Source: Azospirillum melinis (GTDB taxonomy: Bacteria; Pseudomonadota; Alphaproteobacteria; Azospirillales; Azospirillaceae). Taken from it: a stretch of 62,379 bases of DNA. The stretch covers positions 1 through 62,379 of the forward strand of contig NZ_WHOS01000044.1 in NCBI RefSeq assembly GCF_013340935.1. The letters are read 5' to 3'. Position numbers and translations under genes: made by a program. A model generated the notes under the pieces. The model was not told the DNA's origin. It ran no database searches and was given only the letters and a program-made list of their open reading frames with translations. Shown piece by piece: positions 53,107-62,379 of this stretch; position 1 is the stretch's first letter; every line of letters begins with the position of its first letter.

Positions 53107-53479
53107 GTTGGGGCCAGTGAGTTTCTTCAAAATTTTCTTCGGCCTTCCCTGCGCTGACAGGCTTCTGACAGTTCCAAATGATAGAAGAACTCATTGGAGG
53201 TTTTGAGGGATAAGCGTCAGGAGATGGATGATTTCGGAACATATAGATGCGTTTTTTCTCGATTCAATATTGATGTTTTGTGTTCATCGGTAAGAAAAAC
53301 GGCATTTTTGTCGTCCAATCGTCACGCCTTATTTTTTCACGATTGAATCGCAGCGCTGCGAAACGCTCTGCAGCGATTGTTTCCAGCCATCCAGCCCAGG
53401 ACCGGACCCGGCAGCGTCCCGTCCCGTCATTGTCGACCGCTGCCGGAGCGCAAACAAAACCGAATGTCCGGAGGACACC
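53107..53479 (+). promoter_or_regulatory. Transporter promoter region with direct-repeat regulator site
   Basis: The 373-bp leader before the citrate transporter is AT-rich and holds no gene. TGACAG at 53155 and 53166 (CTGACAGGCTTCTGACAG with flanks, identical to the maeB site) is followed after 10 bp by TAGAAG as -10 candidate. TCAATATTGA at 53264-53273 is a perfect palindrome. CGATTCAAT (53260-53268) and ATTGAATCG (53342-53350) form a wide inverted repeat in what would be a ~300-nt leader. Confidence 0.65.
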
Positions 53480-54841
53480 ATGCCCAGTGAAGTCTCCTTT
53501 GCCTCCATTCCGCTCGACGAGCCCGGCTCGTCCGCGTCCGCCGCCCGCCGGTCCTGGCGCGAGGTCTGGTGGGGGCTGCTCGACCAGCGTGTCGGCATCG
53601 TTCCGATCCCGGTGTTCGTGGTTCTGCTCGCGGTGTTCGCCGGGGCGGTCGCGACCGGATCGCTGACCCACGAGATCAACATGATGATCGCCGTGCTGGC
53701 GGTCTGCGGCTTCAGCTGTGGCGAGCTGGGCAAGCGCCTTCCGGTGTTCCGCCACATCGGCGCCGCGGCGATCTTCGCCACCTTCATCCCCTCCGCACTG
53801 GCCTATTATCAGGTGCTGCCGGCGCCGATGCTGAAGGCGGTGGTCGATTTCACCAAATTCACCAACTTCCTCTATCTGTTCATCGCCTGCATCATCGTCG
53901 GCAGTGTGCTCAGCATGAACCGCGACGCGCTGGTGAAGGGCTTCTTCAAGATCTTCGCGCCGCTCGCCAGCGGTGCCATCGCCGCCGCCTGCGTCGGCAC
54001 GCTGGTCGGCAGCCTGCTCGGCCTCGATCCCAAGCACACCTTCTTCTTCATCGTCGTTCCGATCATGTCGGGCGGCGTCGGCGAGGGCGCCATCCCGCTG
54101 TCGATGGGCTATGCCGAGATCATGAACGGCAACCAGGGCGAGATCTTCGCGCAGGTGCTGCCGATGGTCATGCTGGGCAGCCTGATGGCGATCCTGATGT
54201 CGGGCCTGCTGAACTTCATCGGCAAGCGCATGCCGCAGCTGACCGGCAACGGCCAGCTCCAGCCCGGCGGCGCCGATTTCACCAGGACGACGGCCAGGAG
54301 CAGCGGTCCCGTCGATGCCAACACCGTCGCCGCGGCCGGGCTGTTCGCCGTCACCCTCTATCTGATGGGCGTCATGGCCCAGAAGATCGTCGGCCTGCCG
54401 GCCCCGGTGGCGATGCTGTTCATCGCCGTGCTGATCAAGGTGTTCCAGCTCGCTTCGCCGTCGCTGGAGGCCGGTGCCGGCGTCGTCTACAAGTTCTTCC
54501 AGGTCGCGGTCACCTATCCGCTGCTGTTCGCCATGGGTGTCGCGGTGACGCCGTGGGACAAGCTGATGTCCGCCTTCACCATCCAGAACCTGATCATCAT
54601 CTTCTGCACGGTGGCGACGCACATGAGCGTCGGCTTCATCGTCGGCCGCATGGTCAAGATGTACCCGATCGAAACCGCGATCATCAATTCCTGCAACTGC
54701 GGCCAGGGCGGCACCGGCGACGTCGCCATCCTGACGGCGGCCAACCGGATGCAGCTGATGCCCTTTGCCCAGGTCGCGACCCGGATCGGCGGCGCCATCA
54801 CCGTCACCCTGTCGCTGATCGCGATGGCGAAGCTGATGTGA
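53480..54841 (+). CDS. 2-hydroxycarboxylate (citrate/malate) transporter, CitS family
   Basis: A 453-aa inner-membrane carrier with about eleven hydrophobic segments. Both reentrant-loop motifs of the 2HCT family are present: IMSGGVGEGAIPLSMGYA and NCGQGGTGDVAILTAANRM, which form the substrate and sodium site. Family members import citrate or malate with sodium or exchange citrate for other acids. It follows the citrate-lyase genes and carries the same regulator site. CitS, CimH and MaeN-type specificity cannot be separated here. Confidence 0.93.
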   Translation: MPSEVSFASIPLDEPGSSASAARRSWREVWWGLLDQRVGIVPIPVFVVLLAVFAGAVATGSLTHEINMMIAVLAVCGFSCGELGKRLPVFRHIGAAAIFATFIPSALAYYQVLPAPMLKAVVDFTKFTNFLYLFIACIIVGSVLSMNRDALVKGFFKIFAPLASGAIAAACVGTLVGSLLGLDPKHTFFFIVVPIMSGGVGEGAIPLSMGYAEIMNGNQGEIFAQVLPMVMLGSLMAILMSGLLNFIGKRMPQLTGNGQLQPGGADFTRTTARSSGPVDANTVAAAGLFAVTLYLMGVMAQKIVGLPAPVAMLFIAVLIKVFQLASPSLEAGAGVVYKFFQVAVTYPLLFAMGVAVTPWDKLMSAFTIQNLIIIFCTVATHMSVGFIVGRMVKMYPIETAIINSCNCGQGGTGDVAILTAANRMQLMPFAQVATRIGGAITVTLSLIAMAKLM

Positions 54842-54879
54842 CCGCCGCAAACGGCCGTCGGTCCACTGCTTCCGGACGT

Positions 54880-54899
54880 CCCGCTTCACCAGAAGCGGG
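54880..54899. terminator. Hairpin between convergent transporter and activator genes
   Basis: CCCGCTTC and GAAGCGGG pair over 8 bp with loop ACCA, 39 bp after the transporter stop and 75 bp before the activator stop. No T-run on either side; probably a bidirectional transcript end. Confidence 0.5.
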
Positions 54900-54973
54900 G
54901 CGTTCGCCGTCCAGGGGCACGGTGCGGCGTTCGCCGGAGGACGCAGCAACCCCGCTGACCGGCTCCGCCAACC

Positions 54974-56401
<1,428 letters not shown>

Positions 56402-56593
56402 TCCCAGCCCTCCCTGATGCGGACTGTCAATATTGCGCACATTATCTGTCAGAAAAATGAACACGACGGAAGGGCTGATTTCCAGGGAAACCGGGCGTCC
56501 TGGCGGGCCGGGCTGTACGCGCTCGCAAACACCGGGCCAGCATGCTTGAGCAGGCTTTCAACAAAATCCTGACTTAACAGTCACTTGGCTTCC

Positions 56594-56609
56594 TGGCACA
56601 GCCATTGCT
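56594..56609 (+). promoter_or_regulatory. Sigma54 (-24/-12) promoter
   Basis: TGGCACAGCCATTGCT matches TGGCAC-N5-TTGCW at all fixed positions. It lies 90 bp before the dehydrogenase start, in the 297-bp divergent region. TGCTTGAGCA (56543-56552), a small inverted repeat upstream, could be part of the activator site, but this is weak. CAATATTG is at 56428-56435 near the activator start. Confidence 0.85.
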
Positions 56610-56698
56610 TACCAAGCGTTCCAAACAGTGTTCATAGCGAACAATCAGAGCAACGCTCAATGGGCGCCGGTCACGCGGGATGGGGGAATGCACAGACC

Positions 56699-57610
56699 AT
56701 GACACACCAGCGCATCGCCATCATCGGCGCCGGGATGATGGGGCAGGGGATCGCGCAGGCCTTCGCCGCCGCCGGCCATCGCGTCGAGATTCAGGAACCC
56801 GATGCCGTTCGCCGGGCCGGCATTCTCGACCGCATCCGCCGGACCCTCGGTGACCTCGGTCAGGACACCGCCATCGCCGACCGTATCCGGCCGCACGAGA
56901 CGCTGGAGGAGGCCGTGGCCGCCGCCGACATCGTCATCGAGGCGGTGCCGGAGGATCTCGCCCTCAAGCAGCGCATCCTGGCGGCGGCGGAAGCGGCGGC
57001 GCCGCCCCATGCGCTCCTCGCCAGCAACACGTCGGTCATCCCGATCACCCGGATCATGGAACCGCTGCACGACCGCACCCGCGCGCTCGGCACCCATTGG
57101 TGGAACCCGGCCCACCTGATCCCGCTGGTCGAGGTGGTGCGGACGCGTGACACCGCCGACGCGGCGGTCGCCGCGATAACCGGCCTGCTGAGGTCCATCG
57201 GCAAGCTGCCCGTGGAGGTCCGCAAGGATGTTCCCGGCTTCATCGGCAACCGCCTGCAGCATGCGCTGTGGCGCGAGGCCATCGCGCTGGTTCAGGACGG
57301 CGTGTGCGACGCCGAGACGGTCGACACCGTGGTCAAGGCCAGCTTCGGCCGGCGGCTCGCCGTGCTGGGGCCGCTGGAGAATGCCGATCTGGTCGGCACC
57401 GACCTGACGCTGGCAGTCCACGGCCATGTCCTGCCCGACCTCGACCGCACGCCGGGCCCGCAGCCCCTTCTCAGCGAACTGGTCGCCTCCGGGCGGCTCG
57501 GCATGAAGACCGGCGCCGGTTTCCGGGTCTGGAGCGAGGGGCAGCGGGAGGAGATTGCCGCCCGTCTCGCCGCCCATCTCCAGCGCCTCGATGAGCTTGA
57601 GCGCGGATAG
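56699..57610 (+). CDS. 3-hydroxyacyl-CoA/3-hydroxyacid dehydrogenase family
   Basis: A 303-aa NAD-dependent dehydrogenase of the 3HCDH family. N-terminal Rossmann motif IAIIGAGMMGQGIAQAF; the catalytic region shows ASNTSVIPI, the His in LGTHWWNPAHLIPLVEVV, and KDVPGFIGNRLQHALWREA in the C-terminal domain. The W-W-N-P-A-H stretch differs from the HFFNP of acyl-CoA dehydrogenases and suits a free or small hydroxy acid, as in carnitine dehydrogenase relatives. Its product should be a beta-keto acid for the BKACE enzyme encoded next. Confidence 0.87.
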   Translation: MTHQRIAIIGAGMMGQGIAQAFAAAGHRVEIQEPDAVRRAGILDRIRRTLGDLGQDTAIADRIRPHETLEEAVAAADIVIEAVPEDLALKQRILAAAEAAAPPHALLASNTSVIPITRIMEPLHDRTRALGTHWWNPAHLIPLVEVVRTRDTADAAVAAITGLLRSIGKLPVEVRKDVPGFIGNRLQHALWREAIALVQDGVCDAETVDTVVKASFGRRLAVLGPLENADLVGTDLTLAVHGHVLPDLDRTPGPQPLLSELVASGRLGMKTGAGFRVWSEGQREEIAARLAAHLQRLDELERG

Positions 57611-57690
57611 CCGCCATCCGCCGAAAATCGCTGCCGAACATTCCGAACCATCCGGGCCTTCCCGCCCGGACCAGCACAGGAGGGCCTTGC

Positions 57691-58629
57691 ATGGCCGCAT
57701 CGAAGAAAAAGGTCATCATCAGCTGCGCGCTGACCGGATCGATCCACACCCCCACCATGTCGGACGCCCTGCCGGTCACGCCCGACGAGATCGTCGAACA
57801 GGGCGTCGGCGCGGCGGAGGCCGGGGCGGCGATCCTGCATCTGCACGCCCGCGATCCCCGCACCGGCCAGCCGACGCCCGACCCGGCGGTGTTCATGGAG
57901 TTCCTGCCGCGGCTGAAACAGTCCACCGATGCGGTGCTGAACATCACCACCGGCGGCTCGCTCAACATGACGGTGCAGGAACGCCTCGCCGCCCCGCTGC
58001 TGGCCAAGCCGGAGATGTGTTCGCTCAACATGGGGTCGATGAATTTCGGCATCTTCCCGCTGGCCGACCGCTACAAGAACTGGAAGCACGATTGGGAGGA
58101 GCCCTATCTTCGCAGCACCGACGACTTCATCTTCCGCAACACCTTCCGCGACATCGCCTATATCCTCGAACATCTCGGCGAGGGCTGCGGCACCCGCTTC
58201 GAATTCGAGTGCTACGATGTCGGGCATCTCTACAATCTCGCGCATTTCCTCGACCGCGGGCTGGTGAAGACGCCGCTCTTCATCCAGACCATCTTCGGGA
58301 TTCTCGGCGGCATCGGGGCGGAGGAGCGCAACCTCGTCTTCATGCGCGAGACCGCCGACCGCCTGTTCGGCAAGGATTACGAATGGTCGGTGCTGGCCGC
58401 CGGCCGCCACCAGATCCCCTTCACCACCATGGCCGCGGTGATGGGCGGCAACGTCCGCGTCGGGCTGGAGGACAGCCTCTATCTCGCCAAGGGCCGGCTG
58501 GCCCGCAACAGTGCCGAGCAGGTGGCGAAGATCCGCCGCATCCTGGAGGAGCTGTCGCTGGAGGTCGCCACCCCGGAAGAGGCGCGCGCCATGCTCGACC
58601 TGAAGGGCGCCGATCAGGTGGCGTTCTGA
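57691..58629 (+). CDS. Beta-keto acid cleavage enzyme (BKACE, DUF849)
   Basis: A 312-aa Zn-dependent enzyme. Zn ligands are in AILHLHARDP near residue 50 and in later His (AAGRHQIPF), with NVRVGLEDSLYL at the C-terminal side. The family condenses a beta-keto acid with acetyl-CoA and cleaves it into a new acyl-CoA and acetoacetate (or acetoacetyl-CoA plus an amine acid). AGGAGG precedes the ATG. Substrate varies widely among members; context gives the product of the upstream dehydrogenase. Confidence 0.92.
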   Translation: MAASKKKVIISCALTGSIHTPTMSDALPVTPDEIVEQGVGAAEAGAAILHLHARDPRTGQPTPDPAVFMEFLPRLKQSTDAVLNITTGGSLNMTVQERLAAPLLAKPEMCSLNMGSMNFGIFPLADRYKNWKHDWEEPYLRSTDDFIFRNTFRDIAYILEHLGEGCGTRFEFECYDVGHLYNLAHFLDRGLVKTPLFIQTIFGILGGIGAEERNLVFMRETADRLFGKDYEWSVLAAGRHQIPFTTMAAVMGGNVRVGLEDSLYLAKGRLARNSAEQVAKIRRILEELSLEVATPEEARAMLDLKGADQVAF

Positions 58630-58661
58630 CGCGCAATCATCCGACCGAGGAACGAAGAGAC

Positions 58662-59441
58662 ATGCAGAACAGAATAGCCGTCGTTACCGGGTCCACCAGC
58701 GGCATCGGTCTGGCGACGGTGCGGGAGCTTGCCGGCCGCGGCTGCGACGTGATGGTCAACGGCTTCGGCGACCGCGCGGAGATCGACCGCGACTGTGCCG
58801 AGATCGCCGAGCGGACCGGCCGCCGGATCGTCTATTCCGCCGCCGACCTCAGCCGGCCGGAGGAGGTGCGCGCCATGATGGCCGACGCCGCCGACCGGCT
58901 GGGACCGGTCGACATCCTGGTGAACAATGCCGGTGTCCAGCATGTCGCGGCATTGGACGAGTTCCCCGACGACAAGTGGGACCTGCTGCTGGCGGTCAAT
59001 CTCAGCGCCGCCTTCCATGCCATCAAGGCGGCGGTGCCGTCGATGCGGGAGCGGGGCTGGGGGCGCATCGTCAACACCGCCTCGGTGCTGGGCATGGTCG
59101 GCGCGCCGCACAAGCCGGCCTATGTCGCCGCCAAGCATGGCATCATCGGCCTGACCAAGTCGGTGTCGATCGAGCTGGCGCCCAACGGCATCACCTGCAA
59201 TGCGATCTGCCCGGGAACGGTGCTGACCCCCATCATCGAGCGCCAGATCGCCCAGCAGGCGCAGGTCACCGGCCTCCCGGAGGATCAGGTGCTGCGGGCG
59301 GTGTTCCTGGAAAGAATGCCGACCGGCCGGCTGATCGCCCCGGAGGAGGTCGCGTCCGCCATCGCCTTCCTGTGTTCCGACGCCGCGGGGTCGATCACCG
59401 GAGCGGCCCTTCCCGTCGATGGCGGCTATACCACCCATTGA
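58662..59441 (+). CDS. SDR-family 3-hydroxybutyrate dehydrogenase-like protein
   Basis: A 259-aa short-chain dehydrogenase. Cofactor motif TGSTSGIGLATV, NNAG, catalytic Ser in NTASVLGMVGAP, Tyr-x-x-x-Lys in AYVAAKHGIIG and SDAAGSITGAALPVDGGYTTH at the end are as in D-3-hydroxybutyrate dehydrogenases. It can interconvert acetoacetate and 3-hydroxybutyrate, which fits disposal of the acetoacetate made by BKACE. It starts 32 bp after the BKACE gene. Confidence 0.9.
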   Translation: MQNRIAVVTGSTSGIGLATVRELAGRGCDVMVNGFGDRAEIDRDCAEIAERTGRRIVYSAADLSRPEEVRAMMADAADRLGPVDILVNNAGVQHVAALDEFPDDKWDLLLAVNLSAAFHAIKAAVPSMRERGWGRIVNTASVLGMVGAPHKPAYVAAKHGIIGLTKSVSIELAPNGITCNAICPGTVLTPIIERQIAQQAQVTGLPEDQVLRAVFLERMPTGRLIAPEEVASAIAFLCSDAAGSITGAALPVDGGYTTH

Positions 59442-59527
59442 TCCCCGCCTCCCGGCCGTCCAGCCGGGACGGGTGTCCGAAACAGCAAAACCAAAACACC
59501 AAGAACTGTCCAATTGGGGAGCGAACC

Positions 59528-60742
59528 ATGCGTAAACCGCTTGTTGCCGGGCTTCTCGCCGGCACCGCCCTGGCTGTCCTGGCGTCCGGCGCCGCCCAGG
59601 CCCAGATGTCCGACAACGTCGTCAAGATCGGCATGCTGTCCGACCGCTCCGGCATCTACGCCGACATCAACGGCGAAGGCTCGGCGGTTGCGGCCCGGAT
59701 GGCCGCCGAGGAATTCGGCAATGCCGTGAACGGCACGAAGATCGAGATCATCGTCGGCGACCACCAGAACAAGGCGGACATCGCCGCCAACCTGGCCCGC
59801 CAGTGGATCGACACCGAGAAGGTCGACGTCGTCGCCGACGTGCCCAACTCCGCCGCAGCATTGGCGGTGCAGGCGATCACGCGCGACAAGAAGCGGCTGT
59901 TCCTGATGTCCGGCCCCGGTTCGACCGACCTGACCGGCAAGGAATGCAGCCCCTACGGCTTCCAGTGGACCTGGGACAACCATGCCGTGGCCTCCGCCAC
60001 CGCCCGCGCGCTGGTCGAGCAGGGCCGCAAGAACTGGTTCTTCATCACCGCCGACTACGCCTTCGGCCATTCGCTGGAAGCCGAGGCGGCCAACACGGTC
60101 AAGCAGCTGGGCGGCACCATCAAGGGCAGCGTGCGCCATCCGCTGGGGGCGTCCGACTTCTCCTCCTACCTGTTGCAGGCGCAGGCATCGGGGGCCGAGG
60201 TGGTCGCCTTCGCCAATGCCGGCGGCGACACCATCAACGGCGTCAAGCAGGCGGCCGAGTTCGGCATTCCCCAGGGCGGCCAGACGCTGGCGGGGCTGCT
60301 GCTGAACATCAACGATATCCAGGCGCTCGGGCTGGAGACCTCGCAGGGCCTGATGCTGGCGAATTCCTTCTACTGGGACATGACCGAGGAAACCCGGGGC
60401 TGGTCGAAGAAGTTCGAGGAGCGGACCGGCCGCAAGCCGTCGATGAACCAGGCCGGCGTCTATTCGTCGGTCCGCCATTACCTGAAGGCGGTGCAGGAAC
60501 TGGGCACCGACGATCCCGACAAGGTGGCGGCCAGGATGCGCGCCATGCCGGTCACCGACATGATGATGAAGGAGGTGAAGATCGCCGCCAACGGCCGCGT
60601 CTTCGACGACATGTATCTGGCGCAGGTGAAGACGCCGGCAGAGTCGAAGTACGCCTGGGATTACTTCAAGATCCTGAAGACCGTTCCCGGCGCGCAGGCC
60701 TACGTCGACCCGAAGGACAGCGGCTGCCCGCTCGTCAAGTGA
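59528..60742 (+). CDS. Branched-chain-amino-acid-type ABC substrate-binding protein
   Basis: A 404-aa Leu/Ile/Val-type receptor with signal peptide (LLAGTALAVLASGAAQAQ). The mature part starts VVKIGMLSDRSGIYADINGEG and has the two-lobed family pattern (WFFITADYAFGHSLEAEAAN, MLANSFYWDMTEETRGW). Members bind amino acids, amides, aromatic acids and other small acids. It is co-oriented with the catabolic genes, but the matching permeases and ATPases are not in the window, so it must work with components encoded elsewhere. Confidence 0.9.
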   Translation: MRKPLVAGLLAGTALAVLASGAAQAQMSDNVVKIGMLSDRSGIYADINGEGSAVAARMAAEEFGNAVNGTKIEIIVGDHQNKADIAANLARQWIDTEKVDVVADVPNSAAALAVQAITRDKKRLFLMSGPGSTDLTGKECSPYGFQWTWDNHAVASATARALVEQGRKNWFFITADYAFGHSLEAEAANTVKQLGGTIKGSVRHPLGASDFSSYLLQAQASGAEVVAFANAGGDTINGVKQAAEFGIPQGGQTLAGLLLNINDIQALGLETSQGLMLANSFYWDMTEETRGWSKKFEERTGRKPSMNQAGVYSSVRHYLKAVQELGTDDPDKVAARMRAMPVTDMMMKEVKIAANGRVFDDMYLAQVKTPAESKYAWDYFKILKTVPGAQAYVDPKDSGCPLVK

Positions 60743-60771
60743 CGCCCCGCATGTGATGCCCAGTCTGTGAT

Positions 60772-60804
60772 GCCGGGGGCGCCGTCCGAACGGTTGCCCC
60801 CGGC
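60772..60804 (+). terminator. Operon-end hairpin
   Basis: GCCGGGGGC (60772-60780) and GCCCCCGGC (60796-60804) pair perfectly over 9 bp with a 15-base loop, 30 bp after the binding-protein stop. No strong T-run follows. Confidence 0.6.
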
Positions 60805-60944
60805 CTTCCCGCCGCTTCTGCCCCGCCGCTCTTGCGGGTGATGCCGGTTTCAATGACCGGGACCGTCCCCATCTCTACGGCTCCCGGTCGCGGCTCCCGT
60901 CCGCAGCCGGGGCCTGTCATCCGCAGCCGGTAGGGAAGGGAACG

Positions 60945-61772
60945 ATGAGCAACCTGAGCAAAGTCCTCGGCGTCATCCTGGCCAACGGGTTGGCCGGCCG
61001 CACCGGTCGCGGGCCGGCCTTCGCCGCCGCCATGCCCTTGCTCCTCGGCAAGAAGGGCAAAAAGAAGATGAAGGGCTATTACGGCCACGGCCATGGCATG
61101 CCCCATGTCCCGGCCGCCGGTTCGGGGTTGCTTCAGAAGGCAGGCCTCGCCTCGCTCGCCTATCTCGCCTACCGGGCTTATCAGGACAGCAAGGCACCCG
61201 CCACCTCCGGCCATCCGCCGTCTGGACCGGCTCCAACCTCGGCTCCGGCAGCGGGCGGACCGCTGGGAGGGCTTCTCGACCGGCTCGGTCTTGGCGGTGC
61301 GGCAGGGGGACCGATTGCCGGTTCCGGGGGCGGTACGCTCGGCAGTGTGCTGGGAGGGGCCGGCGCGGCCGGCGGTTTGGGCGACCGTCTGGCCGGGGTG
61401 CTGCGTGGCGGCCAGCCGGAACCCGATCTCGGCGACGCCAAGGCGCTGCTGCTGATCCGCGCGATGATCGCGGCGGCCAATGCCGACGGCCACATCTCGC
61501 CCGACGAGCAGCGGCGCATCCTCGACAGCCTCGACGCCGCCCAGGCCGAGCCGGAGGACCGGCGCATCGTCGAGGCCGAACTGCGGTCCCCGCGGCCGCT
61601 GGACCAGATCGTCCGCGACGTCCGCGATCCCGAGACGGCCGAGCAGGTCTATCTCGCGTCCGAACTGGCGGTGCGCGGTGGCAGTGAGGTCGACCGCCAG
61701 TATCTGGCCTACCTCGCCTCCCGCCTCGGCCTGACCAATGCCCGCCGCCGCGAACTGGACTCCATGGTCTGA
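60945..61772 (+). CDS. DUF533/TerB-like inner-membrane-associated protein
   Basis: A 275-aa protein. A basic patch (GKKGKKKMKGYYGHGHGM) follows the N-terminus, then a short segment LASLAYLAYRAYQDSK and a Pro/Gly-rich linker. Residues ~165-275 form the YebE/DUF533 helical domain related to TerB, with LIRAMIAAANADGHISPDEQRRI giving the acidic metal-binding motif. It is preceded by AAGGGAACG. Biological role unknown in the family. It stands alone, separated from the upstream operon by a hairpin. Confidence 0.88.
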   Translation: MSNLSKVLGVILANGLAGRTGRGPAFAAAMPLLLGKKGKKKMKGYYGHGHGMPHVPAAGSGLLQKAGLASLAYLAYRAYQDSKAPATSGHPPSGPAPTSAPAAGGPLGGLLDRLGLGGAAGGPIAGSGGGTLGSVLGGAGAAGGLGDRLAGVLRGGQPEPDLGDAKALLLIRAMIAAANADGHISPDEQRRILDSLDAAQAEPEDRRIVEAELRSPRPLDQIVRDVRDPETAEQVYLASELAVRGGSEVDRQYLAYLASRLGLTNARRRELDSMV

Positions 61773-62260
61773 CCAACTGGGGTCTGACCGGCTGCCTTCA
61801 GACCGGCCTCGTGCGGTGCCCACCCGGCGCCGCAGTCCGGCCACAGGAGCAGGCCAAAATTTTTTGCCATCCGATGCAGAAAGTTCTTGCGCAGTCCGGG
61901 TTGGGCCGCATATAAGACGCCTCCCGACGCGAACGACGCCGGCGCCGCCGAAACGGCAGCGACCGACACGCGAACGGGAAGCCCGACAAACCGGCGCTTG
62001 ACGGTCGAACCCCAGAGGTTCGCCGGAGCAGCGGTTTCTGCATCGGGCGGGTTCTTTGACAAGTTTATACCGTGTTGTGAGAAGGGATGCGCAGGCGGCG
62101 GCAGTTGGTAGCCGTTGCGGCCTTGGGGTGCTGGGTTCCTTTGGGGATCGGCACAATGAGGATCGTCTGTGCATCTTTTGAGCAGAGAAACTGTAACAGT
62201 ATCGACGTTTCAGGAGATCGCCTAGGCGGTCCTGTCAGTCGTGGCTTCGGCTGCGATCTG
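61773..62260 (+). promoter_or_regulatory. rRNA operon promoter and leader
   Basis: No gene is seen. A promoter TTGCGC (61887-61892), 18 bp, TATAAG (61911-61916) is preceded by an A/T block (AAAATTTTTTGCC, ~61857) that could act as an UP element. GTTCTTTGACAAG at 62051-62063 resembles the boxA antitermination element of alphaproteobacterial rRNA leaders. Confidence 0.65.
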
Positions 62261-62379
62261 AACCTGAGAGTTTGATCCTGGCTCAGAACGAACGCTGGCG
62301 GCATGCCTAACACATGCAAGTCGAACGAAGGCTTCGGCCTTAGTGGCGCACGGGTGAGTAACACGTGGGAACCTGCCTT
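62261..62379 (+). rRNA. 16S ribosomal RNA, 5' fragment
   Basis: The universal start AACCTGAGAGTTTGATCC and GGCTCAGAACGAACGCTGGC is followed by an Azospirillum-like first variable region (GAACGAAGGCTTCGGCCTTA) and GCACGGGTGAGTAACACG. Only the first ~120 of ~1490 bases are present before the window ends. The exact mature 5' end may differ by a few bases. Confidence 0.97.

Noticed and set aside
56699..57610. L-carnitine dehydrogenase as a specific call
   Set aside because: BKACE neighbour and fold would fit, but the active-site stretch differs from the carnitine enzymes I can recall and no thioesterase is present, so only the family is named.
62056..62061. TTGACA as a second rRNA promoter
   Set aside because: The surrounding GTTCTTTGACAAG fits a boxA-type antitermination element and no -10 lies at proper distance.

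Overview
The window is a GC-rich alphaproteobacterial contig, most likely Azospirillum (Rhodospirillales). The last ~120 bases are the 5' end of a 16S rRNA gene with an Azospirillum-like beginning, and the gene content (LpxO-type hydroxylase, BKACE enzyme, malic enzyme with phosphotransacetylase domain, citrate lyase) fits. The first ~151 bases look like read-through of an Illumina Nextera library end (P5, index, Read-1 adapter), and the right end stops inside an rRNA gene. The window therefore probably is one whole assembly contig with an artefactual left end and a repeat break at the right end.

Layout. (1) 171-6228, minus strand: a tightly coupled metal-uptake operon (PepSY membrane protein, three small accessory proteins, TroA/ZnuA-type binding protein, ATPase, permease, second binding protein), preceded by a Fur-box-like palindrome. 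(2) 6354-7130, minus: aspartyl/asparaginyl beta-hydroxylase family protein. (3) 7131-7574: AT-rich divergent promoter region. (4) 7575-34569, plus: a 27-kb co-directional cluster. It encodes a 219-aa protein of unknown family, two glycine-repeat proteins, a lipase-like protein with Asp in the nucleophile position and a glycine-repeat tail, another glycine-repeat protein, a 3253-aa protein with a DUF6603-like region, three further large proteins of unknown function, and finally an acyl carrier protein, a ketosynthase and a fatty-acyl-AMP ligase. This is the best candidate for an undescribed system: a set of giant, mostly beta and polyglycine proteins without signal peptides, coupled to an acyl-activation module. 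(5) 34595-40591, minus: LacI-controlled ABC importer with an MBL-fold hydrolase. (6) 40812-54841, plus: citrate utilisation. It holds an orphan DUF2384 protein, a response regulator, a histidine kinase fused to a periplasmic binding protein, malic enzyme, citCDEFXG, a small hydrolase and a 2-hydroxycarboxylate transporter. Four promoters in this block carry the same direct repeat (TGACAG, 11-bp period), which points to one local regulon. (7) 54974-60742: a sigma54 activator divergent from a sigma54 promoter and a four-gene catabolic set (3-hydroxyacid dehydrogenase, BKACE, 3-hydroxybutyrate-dehydrogenase-like SDR, branched-chain-type binding protein). (8) 60945-61772: DUF533/TerB-like protein; then the rRNA promoter, leader and 16S start.

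How the genes work together. The citrate block reads as a complete module: uptake (2HCT transporter), lyase subunits, prosthetic-group synthesis (CitG, CitX) and attachment/acetylation (CitX, CitC), with malic enzyme placed to handle the C4 product. No oxaloacetate decarboxylase sodium pump is present in the window. The sigma54 block reads as import and oxidation of a 3-hydroxy acid, followed by BKACE cleavage of the resulting beta-keto acid. Function in the 27-kb cluster is unknown; only fold-level statements are made for most of its genes.
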